Shown: positions 1 to 10,819 of the stretch, one piece after another | Layout: the number at the start of each line of letters is the position of its first letter | Numbering within the stretch: position 1 is the stretch's first letter | Origin: Ophiosphaerella korrae | Lineage: Eukaryota; Ascomycota; Dothideomycetes; Pleosporales; Phaeosphaeriaceae | DNA length: 64,000 nt | Assembly (NCBI GenBank): GCA_028456385.1 | Contig: JALNQF010000095.1 | Location: 106,462-170,461 of the forward strand | Direction: 5' to 3' | The notes under the pieces: model-generated | What the model was told of the DNA's origin: nothing | Databases searched by the model: none | What the model saw: the letters and a program-made list of their open reading frames with translations, nothing else | Program-made: the position numbers and the translations under genes

Positions 1-144
1 CGCTTTAATGATTACTATCCGCCCTATAAAATTCCGTGGATTGTAAAACCTATCAGCATACAGGTACTTGAAACAAACTGCGAATAATTGATATAAACTA
101 AGAAATAACAACCGTTTATATACAGAACTTGGGTAAACTACTAT

Positions 145-1496
145 TTATTTGCCTCCAAGAGTTGTGCTACTAATAATTGTTCCGCTAGTCACACCCGACA
201 ACTGAATAGCGTCATCAACCAAGTTGTTCAACTGATTGAACTGGCCCTGTAGCCAGAGATCCAATACGGCCTGATCCTTGCTATAAAAGGACGAGCGCAT
301 CGGAGGCAGCACTTTTGTGCACTCCTTGAGATCATTGATATTATTGACGCCTAGGAGCGAAAGGCGAGTGTAAGCTTTTGCGTAGTCCTAGCAATACAAT
401 TAGAGTCTGCATATTACATGGAGAGTTTTGGAAAGTACATACCTCATTCCAATGGTTTTGGCCGCTGTTGGGGTTGCTAAACTCCTGCCACTCCCCGATT
501 GTCCGCGAGTCCTTGCTCAGGTTAATATCACTTTGGAACTTGAACACGCGCTTTGGTGCATTGCTGCTAGTCGTCTCGGTATAGAATTTCACATCCCATA
601 CACCTGGTGTACTGTCTTGTGGGTCTCCCGCGCGTGCTGGATCAGCGAAATGTTGTTGTGAAGTTGTGTGTGCGCCAACGAGCGCAACCAGGTCGTGTGC
701 GTCAATCGTCTTCGCAGAGAAAAGCTCGAGGAGTGTGTCGGCAGAGTCTGTGTGTCCAGGTAGAAGACCGGTAGGCCCGGCTTTACTGTTATCCTTGCGT
801 CCAACGAACGAGCGGATGCGAGGTCCAAGAGGGCATGTGACAGTAGCAACGTTCGCACCCATCTGAATGATATCTGACATGGAGAGGCCGTATTGGTTGT
901 ACTTGTTGTACCAGGCCTTAGTTTGTTCTGCAATAGCTGATAATCCGTTATTATCAGAGCGAGAGATTTCATCGCTAAGAAGAATACCTAAGGGGGATAG
1001 AATATTAGCCTTTGTTTGGAATAATACTGAGGACTGTGTACATACTTCCATCCGCCCCACCATATCCACTCGTCTTGCTCCACACACCAGCGTCATGGAA
1101 GCCCAGGCGCACAGCCTGCCTTGCAAATTTGGTGCATCGGCCAGACGTGCCGTTGAACTTGGCTGTCATTTCATATGTGAGCCATTTCCAATGGCAGCAT
1201 AGGTCGGCTTTGCAGGCGGCACTTCCGATGCTTCCTACTGGAATAGAAGCATCTCGTTCATCAGACTCGGCATTCTTCTGGTCGAGTAAGATGGCCTTGA
1301 TATCTTTGCCAATGGGTGTAAGCTCCGAATCCGCAAGCGTTGCCAGATCGCCAATGAGCTCTTTTGATTCCCCTCTCTTCTCCTTGTTCGCCGCACGTTT
1401 CATGTCATACATTAACTTCTCACCCATGCCAGGATGAGCGTTGGCCAGTGGAGCATAGGCAAGGAGTGCATAGCTGAAGTAAGAGACAGTCTTCAT
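145..1496 (-). CDS. Secreted class II-type fungal haem peroxidase
   Basis: Three exons (1496-1046, 987-443, 387-145) join in frame to 412 aa. Introns are 58 and 55 bp with GTATGT donors and TAG acceptors. Residues 1-20 form a signal peptide ending ANA, so the product is probably extracellular. The distal haem motif RLGFHDAG carries Arg130 and His134, followed by GGADGS, which is completed exactly across intron 1. The proximal motif LVALVGAHTTS carries His257. These are the hallmarks of the plant/fungal/bacterial peroxidase superfamily, and the fungal secreted members oxidise phenolic or lignin-like substrates with hydrogen peroxide. A cysteine-rich stretch near residues 95-121 fits the disulphides of that class. 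I see no clear Mn-binding triad or exposed catalytic Trp by eye, so the substrate is left open. The N-terminal 70 residues after the signal are charged and longer than in classical ligninases. Confidence 0.88.
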
Positions 1497-3664
1497 CTTG
1501 ATGGAAAGAAAACGAGTGAAATGTGAAGACTAGAGTAAGCTTGGGATAGCATGAAATCATTGCGGATGGCGGTATGCCTTATAGGTCTACCAAGATGTGG
1601 AGATGTAGACAGCATAATGTTTTGCTTTAGGCTTAGAGTGTACTTACGGAGTAGAATATATTGATGGACAGGGAAACTGGCTCGCAACGAGGTGTTAAGC
1701 GCCTGCATGAATGAATACGAAAGTTTCGAAAGTCTGCATTGGTCTTAGGGGTACATGTTCACGGCCTAGGCACATTACCTGGCCGTATTTCCGCAGGGCT
1801 CATGACAAAAGGCGGTGTTGTGGAAGTATGCAATGAGTTTGATCTCCTCTGTCTAATAAGAGCTGACAGCCAAGACGCACAATACGTTGTGTATCATTGG
1901 CCCAACTCGATCTAGAGTCCGAGAGATGTGTGCCTGGATAATAGGAAGGCGAATACGAGGTCCCAGAATGTAATGAACTGATACCGATACGTGATGCATA
2001 TTGCGGCTGCAGGTTAGCATCTATAGGCCGAAGACCATACAAGCAACATTGGTTGCATCGGGGATAATCGGGCCTTTGGACAGCAAGTCTGGAATGTTTG
2101 TCCGACGATATTTGCGGAGGGACTAAGCCATAGTAGGTTGGATCAAATGATGAGGCTCGCTTGGCGCGTAGATCTTCCGTCGTTCAGCCTCTTATATGCG
2201 GAGATATGTAGGGATGTGCGTAGAGCGGTTAGGGTCAACAAAAGTCCAACTCGAAGTCCGGTTGCTCCTGCCTACTGCCTAGTTCAATTGTATCATATCC
2301 GAGGGTTGTGCGTGGGATAGAGGCTATTCTTAGGCGTCGAGGATCTCCGAGTTCCTGGATTAGGAGAGGTGGAGATCGGTCGGTGGCATGTAATATCAAG
2401 CCGTGCATAGTCTGGCCGAGACATTTTACGATTTCAGCCTCACTGGACCGAGATCTTTTCATGACAGAGTAAAACATATACATAGACAGAGACGCTATAT
2501 GTGCACTGGAAACATATATCCCGAGGTAGCTGCCTCAACGAGCGGATTAGGTGACACCCCTGCCCAGCTCTCGGACTTTGTCATGGCCTGCATGCCGTTA
2601 GCCGCAGCAAATGTTGAAGTTGTCAATATTTGGCCGAGTAACCTAAGTATGTTGGTCATGGTAAAGCTCTTATTACGCACAGAACATGGGTGATGCCCTG
2701 CCAGAACCAGGTTCAGGACATGAAGGCCCGCCGGATTTCGGGATGAAAAGATATCAATCGAAATACATAGTAGATACATCGGTAGTGTTTTCTGCGTAGC
2801 GACTACACACACATCAATCTGCCTTTGCCGGCAAAGAGGCTGCTTGATGTGATAGGTACTTTAGTTTCCTCGTCTTGCATCACGGAACGGGACGCTCCAT
2901 CGCTCATGCAACAACTGCGCTTAGAGTCTCCCCAGCGCGATGATTTCGTCACTGCGATTGCTGGCCTGGAAGGAAGAGGCAGGCAAATATCGGCCACGTT
3001 GCACGCCTGCCATCACCTTGAGCGCGCCAGGAACGGGGCAGCCGGACGAGAACAATGAGAGCACACAACAGCGCGTGCGACCCGGAACAATACTGGTAAC
3101 TTGATATGGGATGAATGGCAAGAGGGTTTGGACATGGCATCAATGAGGGGAAGCATGGCCAAACAACATGTGAGGCTGCTTCCCTTGACGCCATCCCAAT
3201 GCGATCAGGCGCGAATCTAATTCGAGCCCACCAAGGAAGCCACTCCACCACAACAGCCACGCCTTACAGCAAAACGCTGAGTCTAGCTGCACAGCGACGA
3301 GAACATGGCCAATGGGAGACGCATCCAAGCCCCAAACGAACAAATTTAGATGGCTCCCCAACAGCCTTGCCTTTCAGGACGCTGTAAAACCTATTCCGCG
3401 CACACGCTTGGCAGAGGTTCAGCTCGCCGCCGTGCGCGCTCCGAAGTTTTGAGGCGCTGGAGTCAGCTTAACGCGTATAAGTGAGGGTCTGGCCGCTCTT
3501 TCGCGCGCTCAAGTTACTCCACAACTCTCTTCTTGTTTTTCTCTTACCTTCTTTTGTTCATATATACCCATCTTATTTCCTCGCGCGCACATCGCGAACC
3601 AGTGAATCACGTTCAAAATCCAGCCCTTACACTCCAACACTTTGCGACAAGTGCAACGGCTACC
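1497..3664. other. Intergenic, no gene recognised
   Basis: About 2.2 kb between the divergent peroxidase and phosphoesterase-like genes. Only short overlapping ORFs with no family resemblance occur on either strand. A TATA-like TATAAG near 3476 lies about 190 bp upstream of the next start codon and is followed by a pyrimidine-rich leader. Confidence 0.5.
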
Positions 3665-4588
3665 ATGGACTTTTTACAGGACAATATCAGGCGCGTGACA
3701 GACATGTTTTCTGGTCCAAAAACGCAATTTCAAGTTCTTTCTGACCTCCACCTCGATCACGAGTCACAATACCTCACGTTCCATATTCCAGTCGCTGCGC
3801 CTTACCTCATCCTTGGTGGGAATATCGGACGCCTAGCCGACTATGACGATTACCTATCTTTCCTCGTTCGGCGCTGTAACTTGCACGAAAAAGTGTACCT
3901 AGTGCTTGGTGCGCTCGAATTTTATGGCATCGCTTGGATGGAAGGCCTGCAATTAGCACACAAGATGGAACAAGACCCTGTAACAAAAGGCAGGCTGGAG
4001 GTCCTTTATGAGACGCGCTCCGATGTCCCAGGAACAAACATCACATTACTGGGCTGCACATTGTGGAGCAAGATTCCCGAGGCTGATGCGGCAGCCGTGA
4101 CGAGGAAGATTCCAGAGTTTGACGAGGAGCGAGGTATCAAGGAGTGGAGCATCAAGGAGCACAATTCTGAACATAAGAGGGACTACAAATGGCTTCTCGA
4201 CGAGTTGAAGAAAGCACGGCCTGCCAATAAACCAGCAGGTAACACCGCCCCAGTAGCACCTGCTACCCCACCAGCTTCCCCAAGGGACATCGTCATCATC
4301 ACAGCTTTCGCACCCGATCTTAAAGATGCCCTCGAGCCATGGCAAATTGATGCTCCGTGGGCAACAGCATATGGCACAGACATACTCACTAGGAGCAACT
4401 GGACAGGAGTGAAGATGTGGCTATCAGGTACAACAGGACGAACATGCGAGTTTGAAAAAGGTGGTGTGACAGTATTGAGCAATCAGAGAGGGCGCAAAGG
4501 CGAAGACGTTACCGGCTTATTAAGGGATGGCATGTCTGACCGGCAGAAGGTTGGTCTTTTCGACGTAATGAAAGTCGTAAAGATATGA
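3665..4588 (+). CDS. Calcineurin-like phosphoesterase fold, probable pseudoenzyme
   Basis: A single exon of 307 aa. The start at 3665 lies in a strong ACCATGG context; an upstream in-frame ATG at 3533 would add 44 residues rich in leader-like sequence and is less likely. The opening motif LSDLHLDHE (Asp27, His29) and the later LGCTLWSKIP and SNQRGR segments match a fungal family of metallophosphoesterases. The remaining metal-ligand motifs are altered. The usual GDIG is GGNIG (Asn53), GNHE is GALE (residues 82-85), the THH-type motif reads ITAF, and the GHTH-type motif reads GTTG. From knowledge of the fold, such changes should remove most of the dinuclear metal site, so I infer a non-catalytic paralogue. 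A Pro/Ala-rich linker (around residues 190-210) separates the two halves. Stable substrate binding or a scaffold role is possible but not shown. Confidence 0.8.
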   Translation: MDFLQDNIRRVTDMFSGPKTQFQVLSDLHLDHESQYLTFHIPVAAPYLILGGNIGRLADYDDYLSFLVRRCNLHEKVYLVLGALEFYGIAWMEGLQLAHKMEQDPVTKGRLEVLYETRSDVPGTNITLLGCTLWSKIPEADAAAVTRKIPEFDEERGIKEWSIKEHNSEHKRDYKWLLDELKKARPANKPAGNTAPVAPATPPASPRDIVIITAFAPDLKDALEPWQIDAPWATAYGTDILTRSNWTGVKMWLSGTTGRTCEFEKGGVTVLSNQRGRKGEDVTGLLRDGMSDRQKVGLFDVMKVVKI

Positions 4589-5027
4589 TGAAGCAGCAAA
4601 ACCACCATAATACCTAGCCTGCTAGCTCAGACCTTCCTTCGCTGCATATAATGAACGTCAATCATCCTGTCCTCGTGTTCCAGGGTAGGCGACACATCGC
4701 AAGGTAAGGTGAACCATAGGCAAACATACCGCAGCATGCCAAAGTTAGGCACCAGTAAATGCAGATAGGCATGATCGACGCAATGACAACATTTCTTACT
4801 TGTTTAGCACAGATATCCAATAGGTATTTGAGGAAGATTTCATATTTGTCAGATGACGTAGCAACAAAGGGGATGATCACGTTGTTTCGCGTTAAATACG
4901 AGACACAAACGCGAACCCTGCGTTGGCTGACAAATTAATGTTTTTTCCACAATTTTTCCAGCTTTAAGACAATGATATATCTCTGTTCCACTCCTATGTA
5001 GCCACTTTTCACCTTTTCACAGACATA
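4589..5027. other. Intergenic spacer
   Basis: A 439-bp gap between two co-directional genes. It should hold the terminator of the upstream gene and the promoter of the downstream gene. No other feature was recognised. Confidence 0.5.
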
Positions 5028-6143
5028 ATGGTGTCCATAGCTCAGGACATGGTCACTTTGACGGCACATTGCCTCTGTAAAGCCAACATTTTCGAGGCAC
5101 AAGTCTCCAGCTCCCAACTTCCATTTCCAGCAACAGTTTGCCATTGTGACTCCTGTCGCCATGTTACAGGTGCCATGTACTCGATCGATTTACGCTGGCC
5201 CACGCCTCGGGCTGATGTGGATGTCTCCAAGCTGAAGGTCTTCCACTTCTCTGCTAGGCATGACCTTCTCTTCTGCCCAACATGCTCCACGCCCATGTTC
5301 TTCGCCGACGCCAAAGATACTAGCTGCCTACTTATGGTGTTGACCGGGACCCTAAAGAACGAAGCTGTTGACCTTGTCGAATTTGTCGACCACATTTTTG
5401 TACACGACACGCTTGATGGTGGTGCAAGCCCCTGGCTCAGACACAATGCCAATGGCTCCGAAGCTAGACGCTTCAAATTCCACAACGAAAAGAATAGCCC
5501 TGAGCAGCTGCCTCCGGGATGGCCAACAGCAACGAGTCCCATGATTGATGAGGAAAAGAATGAAGAATCAGTGCCCATCCGCTGCAAGTGCAAAGGCGTT
5601 GACCTGATTCTCCATCGTGGAAACTACTCGCACGAAAACGGCAATGAATTACCGTTCAATATCGACCCCAAGACGCACAAACTTCGAGCTGCCTTCTGTG
5701 CCTGTGACTCCTGTCGCTTGCAAAGCGGTGTCGATGTCTTCAATTGGACATTTGCAGAAATGAAGTACTTTTCTGTCAACAGCAGTGATATTCCCTTTCC
5801 TAAAACAGTCTCTGCGCTCAAAGAAAGAGTCGATGCCAATGACCCGGCTCTCAATACTCTCACTTACTTTTCTTCAAGTAAAGGTGTAGAGCGCTACTTC
5901 TGTAGCAACTGCTCTGCTTGCATTTTCTACGCGTGCGACGATCGACCTGAATTTCTGGATATTGCTATTGGCGTATTGGAGGCCTCAGATGGAGCTCGAG
6001 CAGAAAACTTTTTGTCGTGGACATATGGGGGAATGATCGACCATAAAGAAGATAGTAACGGCGGTTGGCGCAAGACACTGTTTGACAACATTGAGAAGGA
6101 TCTAGAAGAATTTAGGATATCGACAAGCTACCCAAAGGATTGA
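5028..6143 (+). CDS. Protein with two GFA/CENP-V-type zinc domains
   Basis: A single exon of 371 aa starting at ATG 5028. Two copies of the glutathione-dependent formaldehyde-activating (GFA/CENP-V) fold are visible. The first has CLCK, CHCDSCR and FCPTCSTPMFF spaced through residues 14-90. The second has CKCKG near residue 185, CACDSCR near 224 and FCSNCSACIFY near 290. The paired CxC and CxxC motifs bind zinc in this family. Single-domain bacterial members were linked to formaldehyde-glutathione chemistry, but most fungal members have no proven substrate. The tandem arrangement suggests an internal duplication. No signal peptide or membrane segment is seen, so it is probably cytosolic. The domain call is firm; the reaction is not. 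Confidence 0.82.
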   Translation: MVSIAQDMVTLTAHCLCKANIFEAQVSSSQLPFPATVCHCDSCRHVTGAMYSIDLRWPTPRADVDVSKLKVFHFSARHDLLFCPTCSTPMFFADAKDTSCLLMVLTGTLKNEAVDLVEFVDHIFVHDTLDGGASPWLRHNANGSEARRFKFHNEKNSPEQLPPGWPTATSPMIDEEKNEESVPIRCKCKGVDLILHRGNYSHENGNELPFNIDPKTHKLRAAFCACDSCRLQSGVDVFNWTFAEMKYFSVNSSDIPFPKTVSALKERVDANDPALNTLTYFSSSKGVERYFCSNCSACIFYACDDRPEFLDIAIGVLEASDGARAENFLSWTYGGMIDHKEDSNGGWRKTLFDNIEKDLEEFRISTSYPKD

Positions 6144-8639
6144 TACAAGACTGGCAAGGACAAAGAGCGTTAGAGCGGCCCATGATAGTCATTAATTATT
6201 CATGTCCACATCTCCGATAGCATGAAGATATTGAAGAATGTTTAATACATCGTACTTTCTATTATCGAACAGCGCAATTAGAGCGTTACTGGTAACTGTA
6301 TGAGTCTAGTTGAAAGAAGGTGCAAAGGTGATTACCCTTGCCATCAGCCTAAATCCAGGTCCAGCTTTCGAACGCTAAGTACACTCTCAATGGGCCATAC
6401 AAACAGGCAGCTATATCTTGAAGTAATTTTTAAACTGCTGCCTAGTCAAGGCCTAAATTTTTAGAGCGCACGTAGCAATCGAGTAGGTTTTGCGGGTTTG
6501 CTCGTTCACTGCAGACCCACATGCTATTCACGGGCATAAACGACTTGTATAAGCACCCCCTCGCTCCCTCCTGCCCCCTTCCTTTTTATACCCTACTCAC
6601 AACACCATACTCAGCCCTTTTCGACACCGCTCCCACTCACTCGATCGCGATGCCTGCTTGAGAAGGCAGGATCTCTATCTTCTCAGAAAACCAGCAGCCA
6701 ACTTCCGGTGGCAACCAACGGTACAGAAGTCAGTAGAACCCCAACGATCCAGGGCGATCGTTCTGGTCTCTCGACTCGTTGATGGTCATGTTCGTCGCAC
6801 ATAAGATGAAGGGCAAAGGTTACAATCATACTCCGTGGCGACATCAAAATGAGGGCATCCGGATAGTTGAGTGATGGGCAGCAAAGTGCATTGTAGAATG
6901 CACTTCCAAGAATACCCTTCACCAACTTACTATAGAAATGTTCCCTAAATTGCCAAGGGAGGGGGAGCACGCCCTAGGCGAAGTTGGCGACAAGTTGCAA
7001 AGTATGGACATTGGATGCTGCTTTGTGCGAGTAGAGTAAAACGATGCCCAAGGTATCCCCTTCCGCATGGTTCTCCCACTGTGACGGCATCCTGGCACCA
7101 ACATTACCTCAGTCGACAGACCTAGAGAATTTCCAAAAGGCGATGACTTGGAGGATTTGAACTCAGATAGTATAGTCCATCATTATATAGTTTCGACTAG
7201 TCAGTTGTTCGAATAAAACTGTTTTGTCTGCTACACACCAAGACCAGATCTTATTATACTTTCATGTTGTTTACTGAGGTACTTGGCACGTAAGATTATG
7301 TTCTTGGTAATTAGTAATAATCTTATTATCTATAACAAGATGCTCACTCTGCAATATAATTTATTTCGTCCACTAAGGGATCTTGCCGCTGTATCACACC
7401 TACTGGAAGAGGCTTTGTGCGGATAAGGTAGGTGTAGCCTTCGAATGTCATGGGCAGGCCAAAGGGACAAGTTTAAGTGAACTTACAACAAGGGAATCAG
7501 GATTTTTGGCAGACCTTGACAAGGAATAAGAGTAGTAAACCAACGTCACGATAGGTATTGAATGCAACCGAAGCTTATGTATGGGAACACCACATTAGAT
7601 GTAACTTATTTGTTTTCTTAGATTGATCGGGTATAGGCTATTGAAGGCATACGAAACACGTTCTAGTAGGATCTAGTCAGGCGATGTCAAAGCAGTGAGC
7701 TGAGCTTTTCCATTACAAAGGTGCACCTACAAACTTGTATTGAACTTATCTGTAAATACCTACTAGTATTAATTAGTTTTATCCTAATTACATGAAAGAG
7801 TTTGCCTCAACCTTCTGGGTTGCATTTCCGATCCGAACCAAGCTTGCTGCATCGCTAGCTTCATATCATATTCTGGGACCTGATTGCATTTGGTATTAGG
7901 ACGAGCATCCGCTCCCTAATGTGGTGCCTACGTTGAGTGGTTGGCCTTCTTGAGTAGCTTTGTATTCCTGAGGGGCCTTCAAGAAGCCCCTCATTTCGTG
8001 TATTAGCATGTCGCAGGCTCTTCTGGTTGAGAGCACCCGAACACAACTGCTCGAAGCTCCAAAGGGGTAAAATGGCGGATGATGCCATCAGTAGTATATG
8101 TTCCGGCTTTTCAGGCATTTCCGCTATAGTCTAGGATGTAGAGTCGACATGTTTGCTCTCGTAAGTGACTCCCTCAGGCATGGAGGCCGGCGGTCCCCCA
8201 GCTAATATCATGTCAACATTGCCATTGCACAAGTCCTGCAGTGAGCCCTTCTCTCCAATGCTTCGCTGTCAAAGCGTTTTTAGTATCTTCTCTTCTGCAT
8301 TTCGATTAGGCGCTTAGTACTCGACGAATGAACTAGACCATAGTGGTAACAGTTCACACTGCCTGGAATGATATCGAGGTCAGCACCCAGGAGCTGACAG
8401 CACTCACCTCTATCTCAATTCAGTTAGTCTAGCCAAAAAATTCTTCTCAACGCAACAGGCAACACTGTAACCAAGTGTCTATCACGTGGGAATCCTACGT
8501 CACTACTACTCGCTTCAATGGATTAGTCCTGCTTGGCAAGGTGAAATGAAGCCCAAAACGGGAAATCTGCTTTGAATTTACGTAATCTACGTTCACCTTA
8601 GATTCTAGTGGTTTCTGTGTGTCCTCTGGGGTATAAATA
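6144..8639. other. Gene-poor, AT-rich intergenic region
   Basis: About 2.5 kb with no convincing coding sequence. A promoter-like stretch at 6550-6650 (TATAAGC, pyrimidine tract, CAC-rich leader) is followed by an ATG with a stop two codons later, which could be the front of a dead gene. From 7150 to 7800 the sequence is AT-rich and TA-dinucleotide-rich, as in RIP-affected DNA. Confidence 0.45.
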
Positions 8640-8640
8640 A
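8632..8640 (+). promoter_or_regulatory. TATA-like element with fungal-style leader
   Basis: TATAAATA is followed within 70 bp by a CAAC-rich, pyrimidine-rich leader and ATGs at about 8740. The arrangement looks like a fungal core promoter, but the ATGs open only very short frames. It may mark a decayed small gene. Confidence 0.3.
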
Positions 8641-9080
8641 GTGCCCTTCTCCCATTTATCTTTTCGCTTCGACACTCCACAACCACAATTACATCACAAA
8701 AATCAATTTTCAATATTACCATCTCAACACAACTTTACATGAACGCCCTTCCTTCCATGGTGCAAGGGAGCTATTGAAAAAGCTCGACCTCGTGCAAATG
8801 TTTGGCAGATTTGCCGACTCGCGCGAATTTTGGTTGAAATACCTTGAATTCGACACTGCTCAGTCACCTTCGCAGCAGGAAGATGGCTGTCCACAATCTG
8901 ATGCGAAAGAATAGTCACTTCTCCACCTCAACCTCAAATCGCACGGCCAGCCATCTCCCTGTAGCATGAATCTCGTTGGAATGAGGCCGCGGTGGCTGGC
9001 CGAGAACTTAGCCTCCATGACTACGTCCAACCTCATCAAGTCTGGCACAGCCATCGAGGCCTGCGGAGGTAACACCAAGG

Positions 9081-9146
9081 TTAATCTGGTAGGCTGTTCG
9101 GATATACTGGCATTAGCCAGTATTGATGAACAGTGTACCAGTTTAA
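9081..9146. repeat. Palindromic element, copy 1
   Basis: Imperfect inverted repeat whose arms CTGGTAGGCTGTTC and GAACAGTGTACCAG flank a core TACTGGC-ATTA-GCCAGTA. TTAA lies just outside both arms. It is the most diverged of three copies. Confidence 0.8.
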
Positions 9147-9200
9147 TCACTTAAAGGCCGGTCGATACTTGAAATGTATTGGGCTCGTCAGTTTCTCAAG

Positions 9201-9268
9201 CTTAATCTTGTAGACTGTCCTGATATACTGGCACTAGCCAGTATATCAGAACAGTCTACAAGTTTAAC
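9201..9268. repeat. Palindromic element, copy 2 (near-perfect hairpin)
   Basis: Arms of 26 bp at 9207-9232 and 9237-9262 match with a single mismatch around a four-base centre. The arms begin CTTGTAGACTG and the core reads TACTGGC-ACTA-GCCAGTA. Flanks are again TTAA-like. It could form a cruciform or an RNA hairpin of about 56 nt. Confidence 0.85.
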
Positions 9269-9304
9269 TTGAGGGACACCCTACATAACAAGTAGTCCCT
9301 CGAG
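9269..9304. repeat. Small inverted repeat between palindrome copies
   Basis: GAGGGAC at 9270-9276 and GTCCCTC at about 9295-9301 form a second hairpin in the spacer between copies 2 and 3. A related GAGGGAC...GTCCCT pair follows copy 3 (about 9375-9404), so spacer and palindrome repeat together as one unit of about 104 bp. Confidence 0.7.
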
Positions 9305-9372
9305 CTTAATCTCGTAGATTGTTCTGATATACTGGCACTAGCCAGTATTGATGAACAGTCTACTAGTTTAAC
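9305..9372. repeat. Palindromic element, copy 3
   Basis: Arms at 9311-9335 and 9341-9366 share the CTxGTAGAxTGTTCTGATATACTGGC pattern with copy 2, with a few mismatches on the right arm. It is followed by the same TTTAACTTGAGGGACAC spacer as copy 2. Confidence 0.8.
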
Positions 9373-9411
9373 TTGAGGGACACGCCAAATAACAAGCAGT
9401 CCCTGACCGAA

Positions 9412-9520
9412 GCTTCCGACAAGGAGCTTTATCCAAGCAGCGGCGTCGACAAATTCGTCGGCTATGGCACCTCCATCGCCATCCAAGACCACGGTGACGA
9501 AATGGAATGGAAGGTGTAGA
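9412..9520 (+). pseudogene. Possible remnant of a coding exon
   Basis: The frame ending at the TAG near 9518-9520 reads ELYPSSGVDKFVGYGTS and then IAIQDHGDEMEWKV before the stop. It has balanced protein-like composition, unlike the surrounding DNA, but no start codon and no family that I recognise. The palindromic array abuts it on the left. It may be the tail of a gene interrupted by the repeats, or chance. Confidence 0.25.
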
Positions 9521-9934
9521 GCGGAACGGAAGGAGGATGGGTAACTTTTTTACTTCTTGGGACACAGCTGGTGGTAGAGGCAATTCGCACATGCGAGCAC
9601 CTCGGAGTCTGAAGACTCTTTCCTGCCGGCTGCGTCCCCTACTCTGTGGCATTTGCATTATTGGTGCACGTTTGGGGGTGGGCATTTGGATAGTCGGCGC
9701 AGTTGGCGCTGCAATTGCTGCATGGTTGGACAGGATAATGTGACTCGGTGTACAGTTCTAGTGTAATGGAAGCATTCTTATGCATTGCGTGCAAAATCAT
9801 TCATGCGTCTACTTGTATGTCTCACTATATGCGCTTCATAAATGCCAGCATCACGATTCCAAACATGTCCAAATACCTATCAAAGTCTTGTCACTTCTAA
9901 TCCCCTCAGCGAATATGTTGTATCTGCATACATA

Positions 9935-10819
9935 TTAGTTCTTGTCCTCTAGGAGAGTAGTCAACTTACTCGATCCAGGCCCAGGGCTCCCGCTGCTCCC
10001 CTCCATCTGCAGATTGATCACCAAGTACAGTTCCTTCCCGACATAATCTTTCCCATAATGTGTTGTCACTTCAACGCCATCAAGCCAATACTTGACCTGA
10101 ACGATGCCGCCGCCATTATCCTTCAGTTGGCACTTAATATCGTGCCACTGGCTTGGATTTGGGTAGTTGATGTCCTTGGCCTGCACAGAGGATGAAGTGT
10201 TGAACGTGTTGAAACTGATTTTCCCGCTACCCTTCCACTCCGCCATATCCACCTCTGGCGGCCAGCCCGAGACCGCGGTAAGCCAGAAGGCAGGCCAAGT
10301 TCCTACAACACCGCGTCAGAAGCGGAATCAAAGTATGCACAAGTGTATGCGTGCCCTACTGGAAAGAACAAGAAACTTACCTTTTGCGGTGGTGGCAATA
10401 AAACTTGAACTGAAGACTAAAGTCGTGCCTTTTGCTACGACAAACTTCTGCTTTGCACCGATTGCGCCGCTGAGATAGTTGATGGGTATTTGCTTGCCGC
10501 CGTGAGTGGCGGGCGGCTGGCCTTTGACAGGTTGTGCAGTGATGCTCAGAACACCGGGTGAGGATATCGTAACGTGGGCTTTGTCCATGCGTGCCCCTCC
10601 TACCAGGGAAGTTAGCAATAGATATAAATGAAGGCTTTTATGGGATTGCGCACCGTTGTGTGTGTTGCCGCCCCATGGGTAGTTGTACGTGAAGTAGTTT
10701 TCGAGGTTCGCGGTGTTGTCAAAGACGGACTTGGGTATGAGGGTTGCTGCGCGGACTGCATGAGGGGAAGCGGATGCAAGAGCGATGAGTGCGGCTGTAT
10801 AGAAAGTAACACGATGCAT
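9935..10819 (-). CDS. Secreted GH16-like glycoside hydrolase
   Basis: Exons 10819-10654, 10599-10381 and 10302-9935 join to 250 aa. Intron 1 (54 bp) has a TGCTAAC branch site and restores NTHNGGARMD. Intron 2 (78 bp) restores TAKGTWPAFWLTAVSGW. The start at 10819 gives a hydrophobic signal peptide (residues 1 to about 24); an ATG-less extension upstream was not used. The exon 3 segment PPEVDMAEW contains the ExDxxE catalytic signature of GH16 enzymes, with the two Glu residues as nucleophile and acid/base. Family members cleave or remodel beta-1,3/1,4-glucans or related polymers. At 250 aa it is a compact single-domain form without a visible carbohydrate-binding module or GPI signal. It is probably extracellular, acting on fungal or plant cell wall. 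Confidence 0.85.

Noticed and set aside
7130..7170. tRNA-like T-arm word (GAGTTCAAATCC on the minus strand)
   Set aside because: No matching acceptor stem, D-arm or anticodon arm at the right distances.
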